Shown here one piece after another: positions 43,314 through 51,558 of a DNA stretch of 64,000 nucleotides. The stretch is from Bacteroidia bacterium. GTDB lineage: Bacteria > Bacteroidota > Bacteroidia > Flavobacteriales_D > Sanyastnellaceae. The DNA lies in contig JAUICJ010000013.1 in assembly GCA_030427925.1 (NCBI GenBank), positions 1-64,000 on the forward strand. Direction: 5' to 3'. Made by a program: the position numbers and the translations under genes. Within the stretch, counting starts at the first letter, position 1, and each line of letters opens with the position of its first letter. The notes under the pieces were generated by a model. It was not told where the DNA came from. It saw only the letters and a list, made by a program, of their open reading frames with translations, and did no database searches.

Positions 43314-44688
43314 AAGGACAGCCTGAAATGGAACCGACTTTAAAGGAATCGCCAGCGGCTTTCCCCACGGTGAAGATGTCGTCCACCGTTGGGAATTGCT
43401 TTTCGCAGTTGGCGATTTTCTTCGACGCCCGAGCGCTCACTTCTTCGTCACCCAAAGAACGAGCCCGTGCGTAGTAGTCGGCCGCAACCCAGTAAGCCGC
43501 GCGCATGCCCAAAGCCCCGTCATCGCAAGCCTTTGCGGCTCCGGCAATGGCGTCGCCGATGAGCATGTACGCTTCTGCGCTTTCCGGATCGATTTCGAGC
43601 AACTGGTTCGCGTAGTTCTTCGCCTTGTACGCGTTGCCCAAGAACGACGCGACCTGGCCCGCCTTCAAGATGTACGTCGCGCGGTCACCGCAATCGGGGC
43701 AAAGCTCCACCGCCTGTTCGAGGTAGTTGAAGGCTTCGCTGTAGTTCTCGGCTTTCGCGTAGTTGATGCCGATGCTGTAGGCCGAAGTGGAGCTCGGTGA
43801 AGCCGCGTGCACCGCCGTAGCCACGGGCAGGTACAACTCGTTGTCCGTGCATTCCTTCTTGTTGAGGAGGCGGAGGATCTTCTCCAAAAGCACCATGTCT
43901 TCCGAGGACTCGTCGTATTTGGTCTGGAGGACAGGCACCATTTCTTCGCAATTGGCAATGGTCACGAAGACTTGGTCGATGTTCCCCTTGACCTTCTCGT
44001 AGATGCCTGCATTGCGCTCGTCACCGGCTTCCTTGGCAGCGGCAATGGCGGCGTCGCAGTAGTCGGCCAACGTCAGGTACTCCGTGAGCATTTCCGCCAA
44101 CTTCGCCTTTGCGGCATCGCCCTCCATGTTCTTCATGGCGTAGAACGACGTGATGTAGTAGTTGCTGAGCGTCTTGGCGTCGGCTTCTGCCCCCAAGCAG
44201 TCCACGGCCTCTTTCAGCCAAGCATTCGCCACCGCAGCACTGTCCTTGCCGTAGAAGTCGTAGTAATCGTTCGCCTTGTCCGCGAGCACTTCGCAGCGGT
44301 TGTTGGGGTGCTTGCTGGTTGAAGGGAAGTTCTCCATGTACCAATCGTACACCATCAAGATGCTGTCTTGCAGGGCGACAACGCGCTCTGTTTGGCCCTC
44401 CTCATCCGCTGCTTTCAAGATTTTATCGAACATCCGAAGGCCATAGGCGTAGAAGCTCTCAGAGGCGTCTGCAGGGCAGCGCTCGTTGACCTTGTTCCAC
44501 TGGATGTACGCTTCGTTGTAGTCCTTCTGCTTGTAAAAGCTGATGAAGTTGTTCAGCGATTCTTTGCAAAGTTCTTGCTGCTCGGGCGTCTCCCCATATT
44601 TTTCTTGGGCTTGAGCGTTACCGATCCACAGCATCAGCGCGGCCGCCGTCGTGAGGAACAGCGCGAAAGGGTTCGTGTTCGTTTTCAT
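43279..44688 (-). CDS. Exported TPR-repeat protein
   Basis: 469 residues. The signal peptide (MKTNTNPFALFLTTAAAL...GNAQA) is followed by tetratricopeptide repeats across the whole protein (EAYIQWNKVNERCP, AYSIGINYAKAENYSEAFNYLEQAVEL and ANQLLEIDPESAEAYMLIGDAI). It is rich in Cys, with at least nine, mostly paired within repeats. It is probably a periplasmic scaffold acting with the OMP gene just upstream. An in-frame ATG at 44721 overlaps that gene's stop by 8 nt and could be used through coupling. The downstream LptC overlaps its 3' end. Such OMP-TPR-LptC sets are common in Bacteroidetes, but I know of no function. Confidence 0.8.
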   Translation of the reverse strand: MKTNTNPFALFLTTAAALMLWIGNAQAQEKYGETPEQQELCKESLNNFISFYKQKDYNEAYIQWNKVNERCPADASESFYAYGLRMFDKILKAADEEGQTERVVALQDSILMVYDWYMENFPSTSKHPNNRCEVLADKANDYYDFYGKDSAAVANAWLKEAVDCLGAEADAKTLSNYYITSFYAMKNMEGDAAKAKLAEMLTEYLTLADYCDAAIAAAKEAGDERNAGIYEKVKGNIDQVFVTIANCEEMVPVLQTKYDESSEDMVLLEKILRLLNKKECTDNELYLPVATAVHAASPSSTSAYSIGINYAKAENYSEAFNYLEQAVELCPDCGDRATYILKAGQVASFLGNAYKAKNYANQLLEIDPESAEAYMLIGDAIAGAAKACDDGALGMRAAYWVAADYYARARSLGDEEVSARASKKIANCEKQFPTVDDIFTVGKAAGDSFKVGSISGCPCAGETTRIRVR

Positions 44689-44713
44689 GTCCTTGAGTTC
44701 TTGCGTTTTTTGG

Positions 44714-46156
44714 TCAATCATACAACCGGGGAATCAGCCAATTGTTCTTGAGGAATGGAGAAAGGGATAGGCCAAACTGGAATCGGATGTAGCGTTCTTC
44801 AAGCGCACCTTCATTGGCTGTGGTCCGCGTTCCAAATTCTGTACCAAAATGGAATTGCGATGCCGAGCGGCTGCCGAGCATGGGAATGCTGATGCCTGCG
44901 GTGAGCGTTTCAAAGGTCAGCGGTTCGCCATTGAATGCCATGCCGAGGGTGCCGCTTCCCGCGCCCAAACGGTAGGTGCTCAGCGACCAAACGTTGGTGC
45001 GTTGATTCGATCGCGCAGGGGTCCACTCCACGCCCATCCGCACCGCTGTGGCGCGATCCCATTCCACCCCGTCGGACAGGAGGTTCACGGACTGTTCCGT
45101 GGCAACGGCTCCCCAATCCTGCAGCACCCAATCGCCGATGAGGACGAACCTCCGGCCGTTGCCGTTGTTGAAGTGGAGCGCGCCGCCGAGCCCGAGGCGA
45201 GCGGGGATGAGGCCGGAGGCACTCACTTGGTCGTTGAAAAACGCCGTGTCGAGTGGGGTGACGATGCCCCCGAGGGTTTGCGTGGTTTCGACGATGCGGA
45301 TTTGGTCCGTGCTGAGGTAGGCTGCGGGGCTGTACGTTGAGCCGAAGCGCAGGGAGGTGCTGCGTTGGAACTCGAGTTGGTCGTTGTATTTCGCCCGCAA
45401 CAGCCATTCGTATTGCATGCCCAGTTCCAGTCCGGGCGAGCGGTGTTGGTCGGTGGTGCGGGTTCGGTTGTCGAGGAAGGTGGGGTCGAGGATGTCGAGC
45501 CGAGTGGTCCGCTGGATTTGGCCAAAAACGTACCGCAAACGCGCCCCGAGGAACAGCTGGTGTTTCTGCACCTTGATGCTGTCGGCAGTTCCGGCTGCAA
45601 TCCATCCCCCGCGCTCGAAGGAACGCGCGAGGCCGAGGTGCAGTTGGGTCAAACCGCCTTCACCGTCGTACGTTTCGCGCACGAGGCCCATGCCGTCGGC
45701 AGAATACGTTCGCGTTGCAGCAAATCCCGAGGTGCTGTAGGGGGCCATGCCCAGATTGAACGCCGACTTCCCGCCCTGCCGTTTCACAGCCAAGGAGATC
45801 GGCGTGGTGTTGCCGAACGTGCCGTCGGCGCGTTGGTCGCCGAGCCGCAACTCTTGCAAAATGGCTGCTCCACCCACTTCGAAGGTGGTCTTGAGCAGGC
45901 CTGCGATGGACGCCGGGTTTTCCGTGTTGATGAATCCTGCAGGAGCCGCAGCGGTGCCGCTTCCCGCCAAACCGATGAGTCCGGTGGTGGTGGTGGGATT
46001 CAGCAACCCCAATCCGTTGCGGGAGTAGGGAGAAAACTCCGTGATTTGGCCTTGAGCAGCGGGAATTCCCCATGCCAAGCTCGCGAGCAGCGTGCCCCAA
46101 ACCAGGGCGAATCGGGCAGCAGCGGGCACGTTAGATGAGGCGTTTGAGAATGGCAT
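44714..46156 (-). CDS. Outer-membrane beta-barrel protein (porin/FadL-like), unassigned
   Basis: 480 residues with a signal peptide (about 1-36, hydrophobic run then AQGQ). The body has alternating strands with Gly and aromatic girdle residues (SPYSRNGLGLL, SIRFGSTY-type and TLTAGISIPMLGS), ending YIRFQFGLSLSPF...RLYD, consistent with a porin-like or FadL-type barrel. No ligand can be named. It overlaps the 3' end of coaX by 26 nt and the start of the TPR gene by 8 nt, so it is tightly coupled in the envelope operon. It may sort with the TPR protein as a complex. Confidence 0.78.
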   Translation of the reverse strand: MPFSNASSNVPAAARFALVWGTLLASLAWGIPAAQGQITEFSPYSRNGLGLLNPTTTTGLIGLAGSGTAAAPAGFINTENPASIAGLLKTTFEVGGAAILQELRLGDQRADGTFGNTTPISLAVKRQGGKSAFNLGMAPYSTSGFAATRTYSADGMGLVRETYDGEGGLTQLHLGLARSFERGGWIAAGTADSIKVQKHQLFLGARLRYVFGQIQRTTRLDILDPTFLDNRTRTTDQHRSPGLELGMQYEWLLRAKYNDQLEFQRSTSLRFGSTYSPAAYLSTDQIRIVETTQTLGGIVTPLDTAFFNDQVSASGLIPARLGLGGALHFNNGNGRRFVLIGDWVLQDWGAVATEQSVNLLSDGVEWDRATAVRMGVEWTPARSNQRTNVWSLSTYRLGAGSGTLGMAFNGEPLTFETLTAGISIPMLGSRSASQFHFGTEFGTRTTANEGALEERYIRFQFGLSLSPFLKNNWLIPRLYD

Positions 46157-46877
46157 GGTACCCCTTGAGGGTCAAATTTGAGTCCGCAAAAATGAGCCCG
46201 GAATCCCGTTCGTGCAAATATTCGGCGTCGCCGCCCGTCCAAAACTCCTGCAAATCAGGCCAACGTTTGCGAAATTCAGCGATGCGCCCTTGGATCTCCG
46301 TTTGCGCTCCGCCCCAAGCTCCGGCCACGAGGCTTCCGATGGTGTCGGTGCCGATGTGTTCGGGAAGCGTGCTGGTGGGGGCGCTCAATCGGTCGCGCCA
46401 ATCGTCGACGAGTGGCAAGTTCGCGGTGCCTGCGTACATGGCCCGAAACCGCAGGTCAATTCCCGGTGCGATGCTGCCTCCGTAAAATGTCGCGTCCGCC
46501 ACGAGGTCCACCGTGATGCACGTGCCCGCATCCACAATGACCGCCACAGAATCGGGATGCAAGGCCGCCACAGCGGCAGCATTGGCAATCCGATCCCAAC
46601 CCAGCGTTTCCGGTGTTTCGTAGTCCAAATTCAGCCCGCATTCGTGGCGGTCCTGCAAATGGCGCGTGGGGTAGGAATTGAGCACGGCCTCGACCGCTTC
46701 ATCGAGCACGCCACTGGCCGCCACCAGAACGTGCTCCGGCGATTCCGCAGGTTCTGTCATCCAGTCCAAGGCGGCCTCGTCGTGCAGCACTTGGGTCAAT
46801 TCCTCCCCGACGAACACGCCCAGCTTGAGCCGGGTGTTGCCCTGATCGACCACCCAAGCCCTCACCGTGCCGTCCAT
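46131..46877 (-). CDS. coaX: Type III pantothenate kinase
   Basis: Phosphorylates pantothenate, the first committed step to CoA. The 248-residue ASKHA-fold protein has the N-terminal phosphate loop VDQGNTRLK (usually DxGNT), ETLGWDRIANA, VDAGTCITVDL and YGGSIAPGIDLR, all diagnostic of the CoaX type. Type III kinases are not inhibited by CoA and use monovalent cations. The start overlaps the gldD stop by 16 nt. With panD at 0.75 kb, two pantothenate-pathway steps are in the window. Confidence 0.94.
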   Translation of the reverse strand: MDGTVRAWVVDQGNTRLKLGVFVGEELTQVLHDEAALDWMTEPAESPEHVLVAASGVLDEAVEAVLNSYPTRHLQDRHECGLNLDYETPETLGWDRIANAAAVAALHPDSVAVIVDAGTCITVDLVADATFYGGSIAPGIDLRFRAMYAGTANLPLVDDWRDRLSAPTSTLPEHIGTDTIGSLVAGAWGGAQTEIQGRIAEFRKRWPDLQEFWTGGDAEYLHERDSGLIFADSNLTLKGYHAILKRLI

Positions 46878-47443
46878 TTGAGCGTTTCGAGCAGGTGCCG
46901 CGTGTCCTCGCGAACCCGTTCCAACGAGGGGCGCAGGCTGTCGGGATTGGGAACGTGGTTGAAATACAGCGAACCGCGGATGAAGTGGTCGGTGGAATCC
47001 GTGGCGTAGAATTGAAGCGGTGATGCCACCGGGCCATCCAGTTCGAACAGCACGCCGTACACGCCATGCTCCGGGAATGCGAAGCGCTTTCTGCCGATTC
47101 CCAAAGCCTTGATGTCGTGGGAAAATGCCATTTGGTGAGCATCCTCAATGAGCACCGATAAGTCAGCGTCCTGCAAGGGCACCATCGTCACGTGCCAACG
47201 GGCTTGCAAGGTTGGGAACACCACGTTGAACCAGCAAGTGCCATCCGTGCTTTGCTCTCCGATGACCCGCTCCACGGCTGCGAACTGTGGAAGCTCGAAA
47301 GAGGCGTCGCATTCGGGCTGGACGGTGCGGTAGGTGGGAGCGGGATGCTCAATGCGGAAGTAACCCCGGGGCTTCGGGATGGCCTCAGGGCGACACGCTC
47401 CCAACCCCAATGCAGCCACGATACCGACCAGGGCCTTATTCAT
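46862..47443 (-). CDS. gldD: Gliding motility lipoprotein GldD
   Basis: 193-residue lipoprotein with signal MNKALVGIVAALGLGAC (Cys17). The diagnostic GldD motif PKPRGYFRIEHP follows the Cys immediately, then a Cys in ECDASF and a C-terminal helix WTAR. GldD is required for gliding and T9SS-dependent secretion in Flavobacterium, where it acts with GldE. Here it overlaps gldE by 8 nt, as expected for the pair. Presence is evidence for a T9SS/gliding apparatus, not proof that the cells glide. Confidence 0.93.
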   Translation of the reverse strand: MNKALVGIVAALGLGACRPEAIPKPRGYFRIEHPAPTYRTVQPECDASFELPQFAAVERVIGEQSTDGTCWFNVVFPTLQARWHVTMVPLQDADLSVLIEDAHQMAFSHDIKALGIGRKRFAFPEHGVYGVLFELDGPVASPLQFYATDSTDHFIRGSLYFNHVPNPDSLRPSLERVREDTRHLLETLKWTAR

Positions 47444-48770
47444 CCCCGTGATTTTCTGGCAACGTGATTTTTACCCGCAGCAGCTTGCGCGAATTCGCCG
47501 CATCCACCTGCAAGTCCACCCCCGCGAATGAAATCCGTTCTCCGCTTCGGAGGATGCGCCCCGCCTGCTCGGTGATGAATCCACCCAGCGTGTCGCTTTC
47601 GCCTTTCGCGGATTCCCATTCCTCCTCATCCAGGTCCAGCACCCGATAGACGTCGATGAGCGCCGTTTTCGCTTCGAACAAGAAGGTGCGGTCGTCGAGG
47701 CGTGAGTAGGCCAAATCTTCCTCATCGAACTCATCGGCGATCTCGCCAACGATTTCTTCAATGACGTCCTCAAGCGTGATGAGTCCGCTGGTGCCGCCGT
47801 ACTCATCCACTACGATGGCGATGTGCGTTTTGCGCTCCTGGAAGTCCCGCATCAAGTCGTCGATCTTGCGGTTTTCTGGAACGAAAAAGGCTGGGCGAAT
47901 GAGGTCTTGCCACGCCACATGTTCCTCCTCGATGCGGGGAAGCAGGTCCTTGATGTGCAAGATGCCCACGAGGTCATCCGGGCTCCCCGAGTGCACCGGA
48001 ATTCGGGAGTACCCGCTTTCCACGACGTGCGCCCGGAGCACTTCCCAATCCACGTCGTGCCCGATGGCTTCCATGTCGGTGCGCGCCGTCATCACCTGCT
48101 TCGCGTCTTTCGATCCCAGGGTGACGATTCCTTCGAGGATGCGCTGTTCCTCTTCCGTGCGCTCCCCATCGGCCGTCAATTCCAGGGCTTGCTCCAGATC
48201 TTCCACGGACAGCTCCCGCGTGGTGTTCACCCTCCGGTCGAGCCAACCGCCCAATCGCACCAGCGGCCGCCAAACCGGCGTGAGCAACTGCTGCGCCAGC
48301 TGCAGCCCGCGAGCCGTGCGCTCTGCGAAGGCCATGCCGTTGGTCGTGGCGTACACTTTGGGGATGACCTCTCCAAACAAGACGATGAGGAAGGTGACGG
48401 CCACCACATGCAGTGACCATTGCATCCAAGGTTCGAGGCCTTCGCTGGGGAACAACCGCTCCATCACCACCGTGGAAATCAAGATGATGCCGATGTTCAC
48501 CAAGTTGTTCAATACCAAAATGGTGGCGAGCAAATGACGCGGTGCTCGCTCCGAGTCGGGATGCTTCAAGAGGCGGAGCACGCGTTCCGCCCTTGGCTCG
48601 CTTTCGCTGCGTTCTTCGAGCGAATGGAGGTCGGTGGGAGAGAGCGAAAAGAAGGCCACCTCCGAGCCGGAAATGAGGGCGCTCACGAGCAGCAGCAGGG
48701 CCACCGAAATCCACGGCAGCCAGGAGCTGGGTTCGGCAGGGATTTGGGCCAGGACCAAACTCATGGACAT
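47436..48770 (-). CDS. gldE: Gliding motility-associated protein GldE (CNNM/CorC family)
   Basis: 444 residues: CNNM transmembrane domain (about 12-195) with SGSEVAFFSLSP, two CBS domains (about 205-335, ending VVDEYGGTSGLITLEDVIEE), and a CorC_HlyC domain at the C-terminus. In F. johnsoniae GldE partially substitutes for GldD. The start ATG 48770 is used; TTG 48785 would overlap ssb and has no support. Position between ssb and gldD is the known Bacteroidetes order. The second CNNM/CorC protein (41165-42454) is its paralogue. Confidence 0.93.
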   Translation of the reverse strand: MSMSLVLAQIPAEPSSWLPWISVALLLLVSALISGSEVAFFSLSPTDLHSLEERSESEPRAERVLRLLKHPDSERAPRHLLATILVLNNLVNIGIILISTVVMERLFPSEGLEPWMQWSLHVVAVTFLIVLFGEVIPKVYATTNGMAFAERTARGLQLAQQLLTPVWRPLVRLGGWLDRRVNTTRELSVEDLEQALELTADGERTEEEQRILEGIVTLGSKDAKQVMTARTDMEAIGHDVDWEVLRAHVVESGYSRIPVHSGSPDDLVGILHIKDLLPRIEEEHVAWQDLIRPAFFVPENRKIDDLMRDFQERKTHIAIVVDEYGGTSGLITLEDVIEEIVGEIADEFDEEDLAYSRLDDRTFLFEAKTALIDVYRVLDLDEEEWESAKGESDTLGGFITEQAGRILRSGERISFAGVDLQVDAANSRKLLRVKITLPENHGDE

Positions 48771-48785
48771 GGGTTCAGTGAGCAA

Positions 48786-49247
48786 TCAAAAGGGGACGTC
48801 CCCTTCCGGTTCCGGGGCGATGGGGGCCTCGGGTTGAGCTGCAGGCGCCGAGTTGGCAGGCTGGGCGTCCGCGGTTTCAGCGGGGTGGGGCGGGCGGTTG
48901 CCACTGCCTTCACTCGGGCGGTCCAAGAACTGCATCACGTCCGCCACGATTTCAGTGGTGTAGCGCTTTTGGCCGGTTTGGTCTTCCCACGAACGCGTTT
49001 GCAACTTGCCTTCGATGTAGACCTGAGATCCCTTGCGGAGGTACTGATTTGCTGTTTCTGCGAGGCCGCGCCAGAGCACGACGTTGTGCCATTCGGTTTG
49101 CGTAATGCGCTCACCGGAGTTGCGGTCTTTGTAGGTTTCCGAGGTCGCCATCGGGAAGTTGCACACGGGCACTTGGCTTTGCGTGTAGCGCATTTCCGGG
49201 TCGCGGCCCAGGTTGCCTACGAGGATGACTTTGTTGATGCCTGCCAT
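48786..49247 (-). CDS. ssb: Single-stranded DNA-binding protein
   Basis: 153 residues: an OB-fold (1-112) starting [18 protein letters not shown], with [15 protein letters not shown] and [18 protein letters not shown], then a flexible Pro/Ala-rich linker and the acidic interaction tip EGDVPF (DDDLPF-type). It protects ssDNA in replication and repair; mutY lies 67 nt upstream in the same direction. The -7 box is 4 nt before the ATG. Confidence 0.96.
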   Translation of the reverse strand: MAGINKVILVGNLGRDPEMRYTQSQVPVCNFPMATSETYKDRNSGERITQTEWHNVVLWRGLAETANQYLRKGSQVYIEGKLQTRSWEDQTGQKRYTTEIVADVMQFLDRPSEGSGNRPPHPAETADAQPANSAPAAQPEAPIAPEPEGDVPF

Positions 49248-49251
49248 GATT

Positions 49252-49259
49252 CAAAGGTA
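49252..49259 (-). promoter_or_regulatory. -7 box for ssb-gldE-gldD block
   Basis: TACCTTTG on the minus strand, an exact TAnnTTTG match ending 4 nt before the ssb ATG, predicting a leaderless ssb mRNA that heads the gld/lptC block. Confidence 0.5.
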
Positions 49260-49314
49260 GGCCAAACCCCAAATCGCCTGACCCGATTCGGAGCCGTTTT
49301 GTCCACAATTTGGC

Positions 49315-50391
49315 TCAGTCGAGGCCCGCCGTGGCGCGCAGTTCGTCCCAGATCCGTTCGGTCATTCGGGGCCAGGGTTTGGCCTGCGCCTCCTCCCACG
49401 TCAACCAGGCCCAATCCGCCCCCCAATCCGCCCCCGGCCCGTCCACCTCCCACACCCCAAATCGCCCCCAAACCCGCCGGTGGCTCAGCACATGCGCCCT
49501 CCCCGGCACCACCTCCCCCCGCCACGTCGCCCCGGCAACCGGCGCCCGCCACTCCCCACCCGACGATTGCCCCTCCGTCCACGCCCCCGGAAACTCCCAC
49601 AGCCCGCCCCAAATCCCCGCCTCCGGCCGCACCCGCACCGCGACCCGCTCCCCATCGGTCAACACGTGCCCCACCGCGGTCACCTCCACCACCTTCGCCT
49701 TCCCCGCCTTCACCGGTCGCCGCGCGGCCGCTTCCGCCTCACCCGCCGATGCGCACCCTCCCGCCAGCGGGCACTCCCCGCATTTCGGCGCCCGCGGCGT
49801 GCACACCAACGCACCCAATTCCATCATCGCCTCGTTGTGCCGCCCCGGCGCCCGCCGATCCAGCAGCCCCTCCGCGGCCGCCTCCACGGCCCGCCGACCC
49901 GCCGGCCGGTCCACCGGCTCGTCCAGCCCCACGAACCGCGCCACCACCCGATTCACGTTCCCGTCCACCGCAGCCACAGCCTCGCCAAAGCAAATCGAAG
50001 CCACCGCCGCCGCCGTGTACGGTCCGACTCCCGGCAATTCCCGCCAGCCCGCGGCCGTCTCGGGAAACACCCCGTCGAGCTCCTCAACGACCCAGCGCGC
50101 CGCGCGATGCAGGTTCCGCGCACGGCTGTAATACCCCAGCCCCTGCCACAGCTTCAACACCTCGCCCTCCTCTGCGCGCGCCAACGCCTCCACCGTGGGA
50201 AACGCCTCCATGAACCGATGCCAATATGCCGTACCTTGATCGATGCGCGTTTGCTGCATGATGACCTCGCACAGCCACGTTCCGTAAGGGGTCGGAGCAG
50301 CGCGCCAAGGGAGTTCCCGGCGGTGTTTTGAGAACCAATCGTTTAGCGCTTGGGTGGCGGCTTCGACGGGAACATTTTCAGTTTGTTGCAT
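49315..50391 (-). CDS. mutY: A/G-specific adenine DNA glycosylase MutY
   Basis: Removes adenine mispaired with 8-oxoguanine. The 358 residues contain the HhH-GPD core (about 25-190) with LPGVGPYTAAAVASI and the catalytic Asp in AVDGNVNRV, the 4Fe-4S cluster Cys set C-x6-C-x2-C-x5-C in CTPRAPKCGECPLAGGC, and a C-terminal NUDIX-like 8-oxoG-recognition domain (about 225-350). The frame continues upstream across the HU antisense; ATG 50391 (MQQTENVPVEAATQALNDWF) is taken as the start. The coding strand is very G-rich, and Gly/Ala/Arg codons often end in G. It diverges from HU. Confidence 0.95.
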   Translation of the reverse strand: MQQTENVPVEAATQALNDWFSKHRRELPWRAAPTPYGTWLCEVIMQQTRIDQGTAYWHRFMEAFPTVEALARAEEGEVLKLWQGLGYYSRARNLHRAARWVVEELDGVFPETAAGWRELPGVGPYTAAAVASICFGEAVAAVDGNVNRVVARFVGLDEPVDRPAGRRAVEAAAEGLLDRRAPGRHNEAMMELGALVCTPRAPKCGECPLAGGCASAGEAEAAARRPVKAGKAKVVEVTAVGHVLTDGERVAVRVRPEAGIWGGLWEFPGAWTEGQSSGGEWRAPVAGATWRGEVVPGRAHVLSHRRVWGRFGVWEVDGPGADWGADWAWLTWEEAQAKPWPRMTERIWDELRATAGLD

Positions 50392-50420
50392 CACCTGTTT
50401 CGTTTTCAGCCGGATAACCT

Positions 50421-50428
50421 TATTTTTG
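50421..50428 (+). promoter_or_regulatory. -7 box for HU gene
   Basis: TATTTTTG, an exact match to TAnnTTTG, 56 nt before the HU ATG. Unlike most genes here, HU would have a real 5' leader of about 50 nt, possibly used for regulation. Confidence 0.5.
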
Positions 50429-50484
50429 CACCCCTCAATTTCAATCCATTGGGGCCTTTTGGTACCGACAAACCTACAAGCAAG

Positions 50485-50778
50485 ATGACGAAAGCAGACA
50501 TTGTGACCCGCATTGCAGATCAAACGGGCATGGAGAAACAGGATGTTCAGAACACGGTGGAGGCGTTCATGACGACCGTGCGCGAGTCCGTTGAAAGTGG
50601 TGAAAACGTGTACTTGCGAGGCTTCGGAAGTTTCGTTGTGAAGACGCGTGCTGCAAAGACCGGCCGCAACATCAAAGCGAAGCAGTCGATTCAAATTCCC
50701 GCGCACAACATCCCGTCGTTCAAGCCCGCGAAGGAGTTCGTGGATCACGTGAAGGCAAAAGTTCCCGTACAGGGATGA
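50485..50778 (+). CDS. hup: HU family DNA-binding protein
   Basis: 97-residue nucleoid protein. MTKADIVTRIADQTGM begins the N-terminal dimerisation helices, YLRGFGSFVVKTRAAKTGRN leads into the beta arm, and the arm has AKQSIQIPAHNIPSFKPAKEF. It bends DNA and compacts the nucleoid. An upstream open stretch in the same frame is the 5' leader. ATG 50485 is the family start. Its stop overlaps the next ATG (ATGA), so it is coupled to the TPR gene. Confidence 0.95.
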   Translation: MTKADIVTRIADQTGMEKQDVQNTVEAFMTTVRESVESGENVYLRGFGSFVVKTRAAKTGRNIKAKQSIQIPAHNIPSFKPAKEFVDHVKAKVPVQG

Positions 50779-51389
50779 GTTTGAACAAGGGACAGATTGC
50801 CCTGTTGGTCGCGGGCGCTGGGGTGTTTGCTGCGGTGTTGCTCTTGGAGCGCAAGCCGTCGAGTTCAGCCGATGCCGCCATCGCCGAGGTGCAGGCGTTC
50901 GAGTCGGACACCACCCTGTCCCCGGTTGACCGAGCCGTTGCGCTGGTCAATGGCCCGAACCCGATGGAAGGGGTGATGATGTTGCGGGAATTGGCGGAGT
51001 CGGATCCGCCCGAAGTGGATGCGGTCGTTTGGTTGGGCATTTTCTCCGTCCAAAGCGGCCAAATCGACAAGGCCCGCGAGCGCTTCACCCAGGTGCTCGG
51101 GCTCGAGCCCGGTCACTTCGAGGCAACGTTTCAACTCGCCTTGCTCGACATGGAAGACCAAGCGTACGAACGCGCCATCTCGGGCTTTGAAGCGTGCATG
51201 GAAAGCGACCCCACGTTCCACAGCGGGTTGTTCTTTGTTGCGCGATGCTATGACTTTATGGGCCAACGGGAAGCGGCGTTGAGCCGTTACCACGCCTACC
51301 TGCCCTTCGCTCCTGACACCGCGGTGACGGCGAGCGTTGAGGGCTTCATTCAACGATTGGAAGCCGGAGAATCCGGTTCATCAGACTAA
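50775..51389 (+). CDS. Membrane-anchored TPR protein
   Basis: 204 residues. An N-terminal hydrophobic helix (about 8-24, IALLVAGAGVFAAVLLL) acts as signal anchor; the rest contains about three tetratricopeptide units (VVWLGIFSVQSGQIDKARERF, VLGLEPGHFEATFQLALLD and LFFVARCYDFMGQREAALSRY). This is a scaffold-type protein facing the periplasm or, if the anchor is inverted, the cytoplasm. Partner unknown. Linked by ATGA to HU and followed by the small basic protein and RNase G, so these four genes form one unit. Confidence 0.8.
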   Translation: MSLNKGQIALLVAGAGVFAAVLLLERKPSSSADAAIAEVQAFESDTTLSPVDRAVALVNGPNPMEGVMMLRELAESDPPEVDAVVWLGIFSVQSGQIDKARERFTQVLGLEPGHFEATFQLALLDMEDQAYERAISGFEACMESDPTFHSGLFFVARCYDFMGQREAALSRYHAYLPFAPDTAVTASVEGFIQRLEAGESGSSD

Positions 51390-51401
51390 AACCATACAGC
51401 T

Positions 51402-51491
51402 ATGCCAAGCGGAAAAAAACGGAAGCGCCATAAAATGGCCACGCACAAGCGCAAGAAGCGTCTGCGTAAGAATCGCCACAAGAAGAAGTAA
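51402..51491 (+). CDS. 29-residue Arg/Lys-rich protein, ribosome-associated candidate
   Basis: A complete ORF of 29 residues, MPSGKKRKRHKMATHKRKKR then LRKNRHKKK, in which 20 residues are Lys, Arg or His. It begins 12 nt after the TPR gene stop and ends 67 nt before RNase G. Very short, uniformly basic proteins of this type are kept near this locus in Bacteroidetes as far as I recall, and the KRHKMATHKRKKRLRKNR pattern resembles the AURKAIP1/COX24 (mitoribosomal mS38) motif. An rRNA-binding small ribosomal protein is the best guess. Too short for most gene finders, so often missed. Ribosome association is inference only. Confidence 0.7.
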   Translation: MPSGKKRKRHKMATHKRKKRLRKNRHKKK

Positions 51492-51558
51492 GGCATAGCT
51501 CGGGCTGCGGCAATGGGTCGTGGCCCGGGCGTCTTGCCTTGCGCAAACCGATTCGCGC

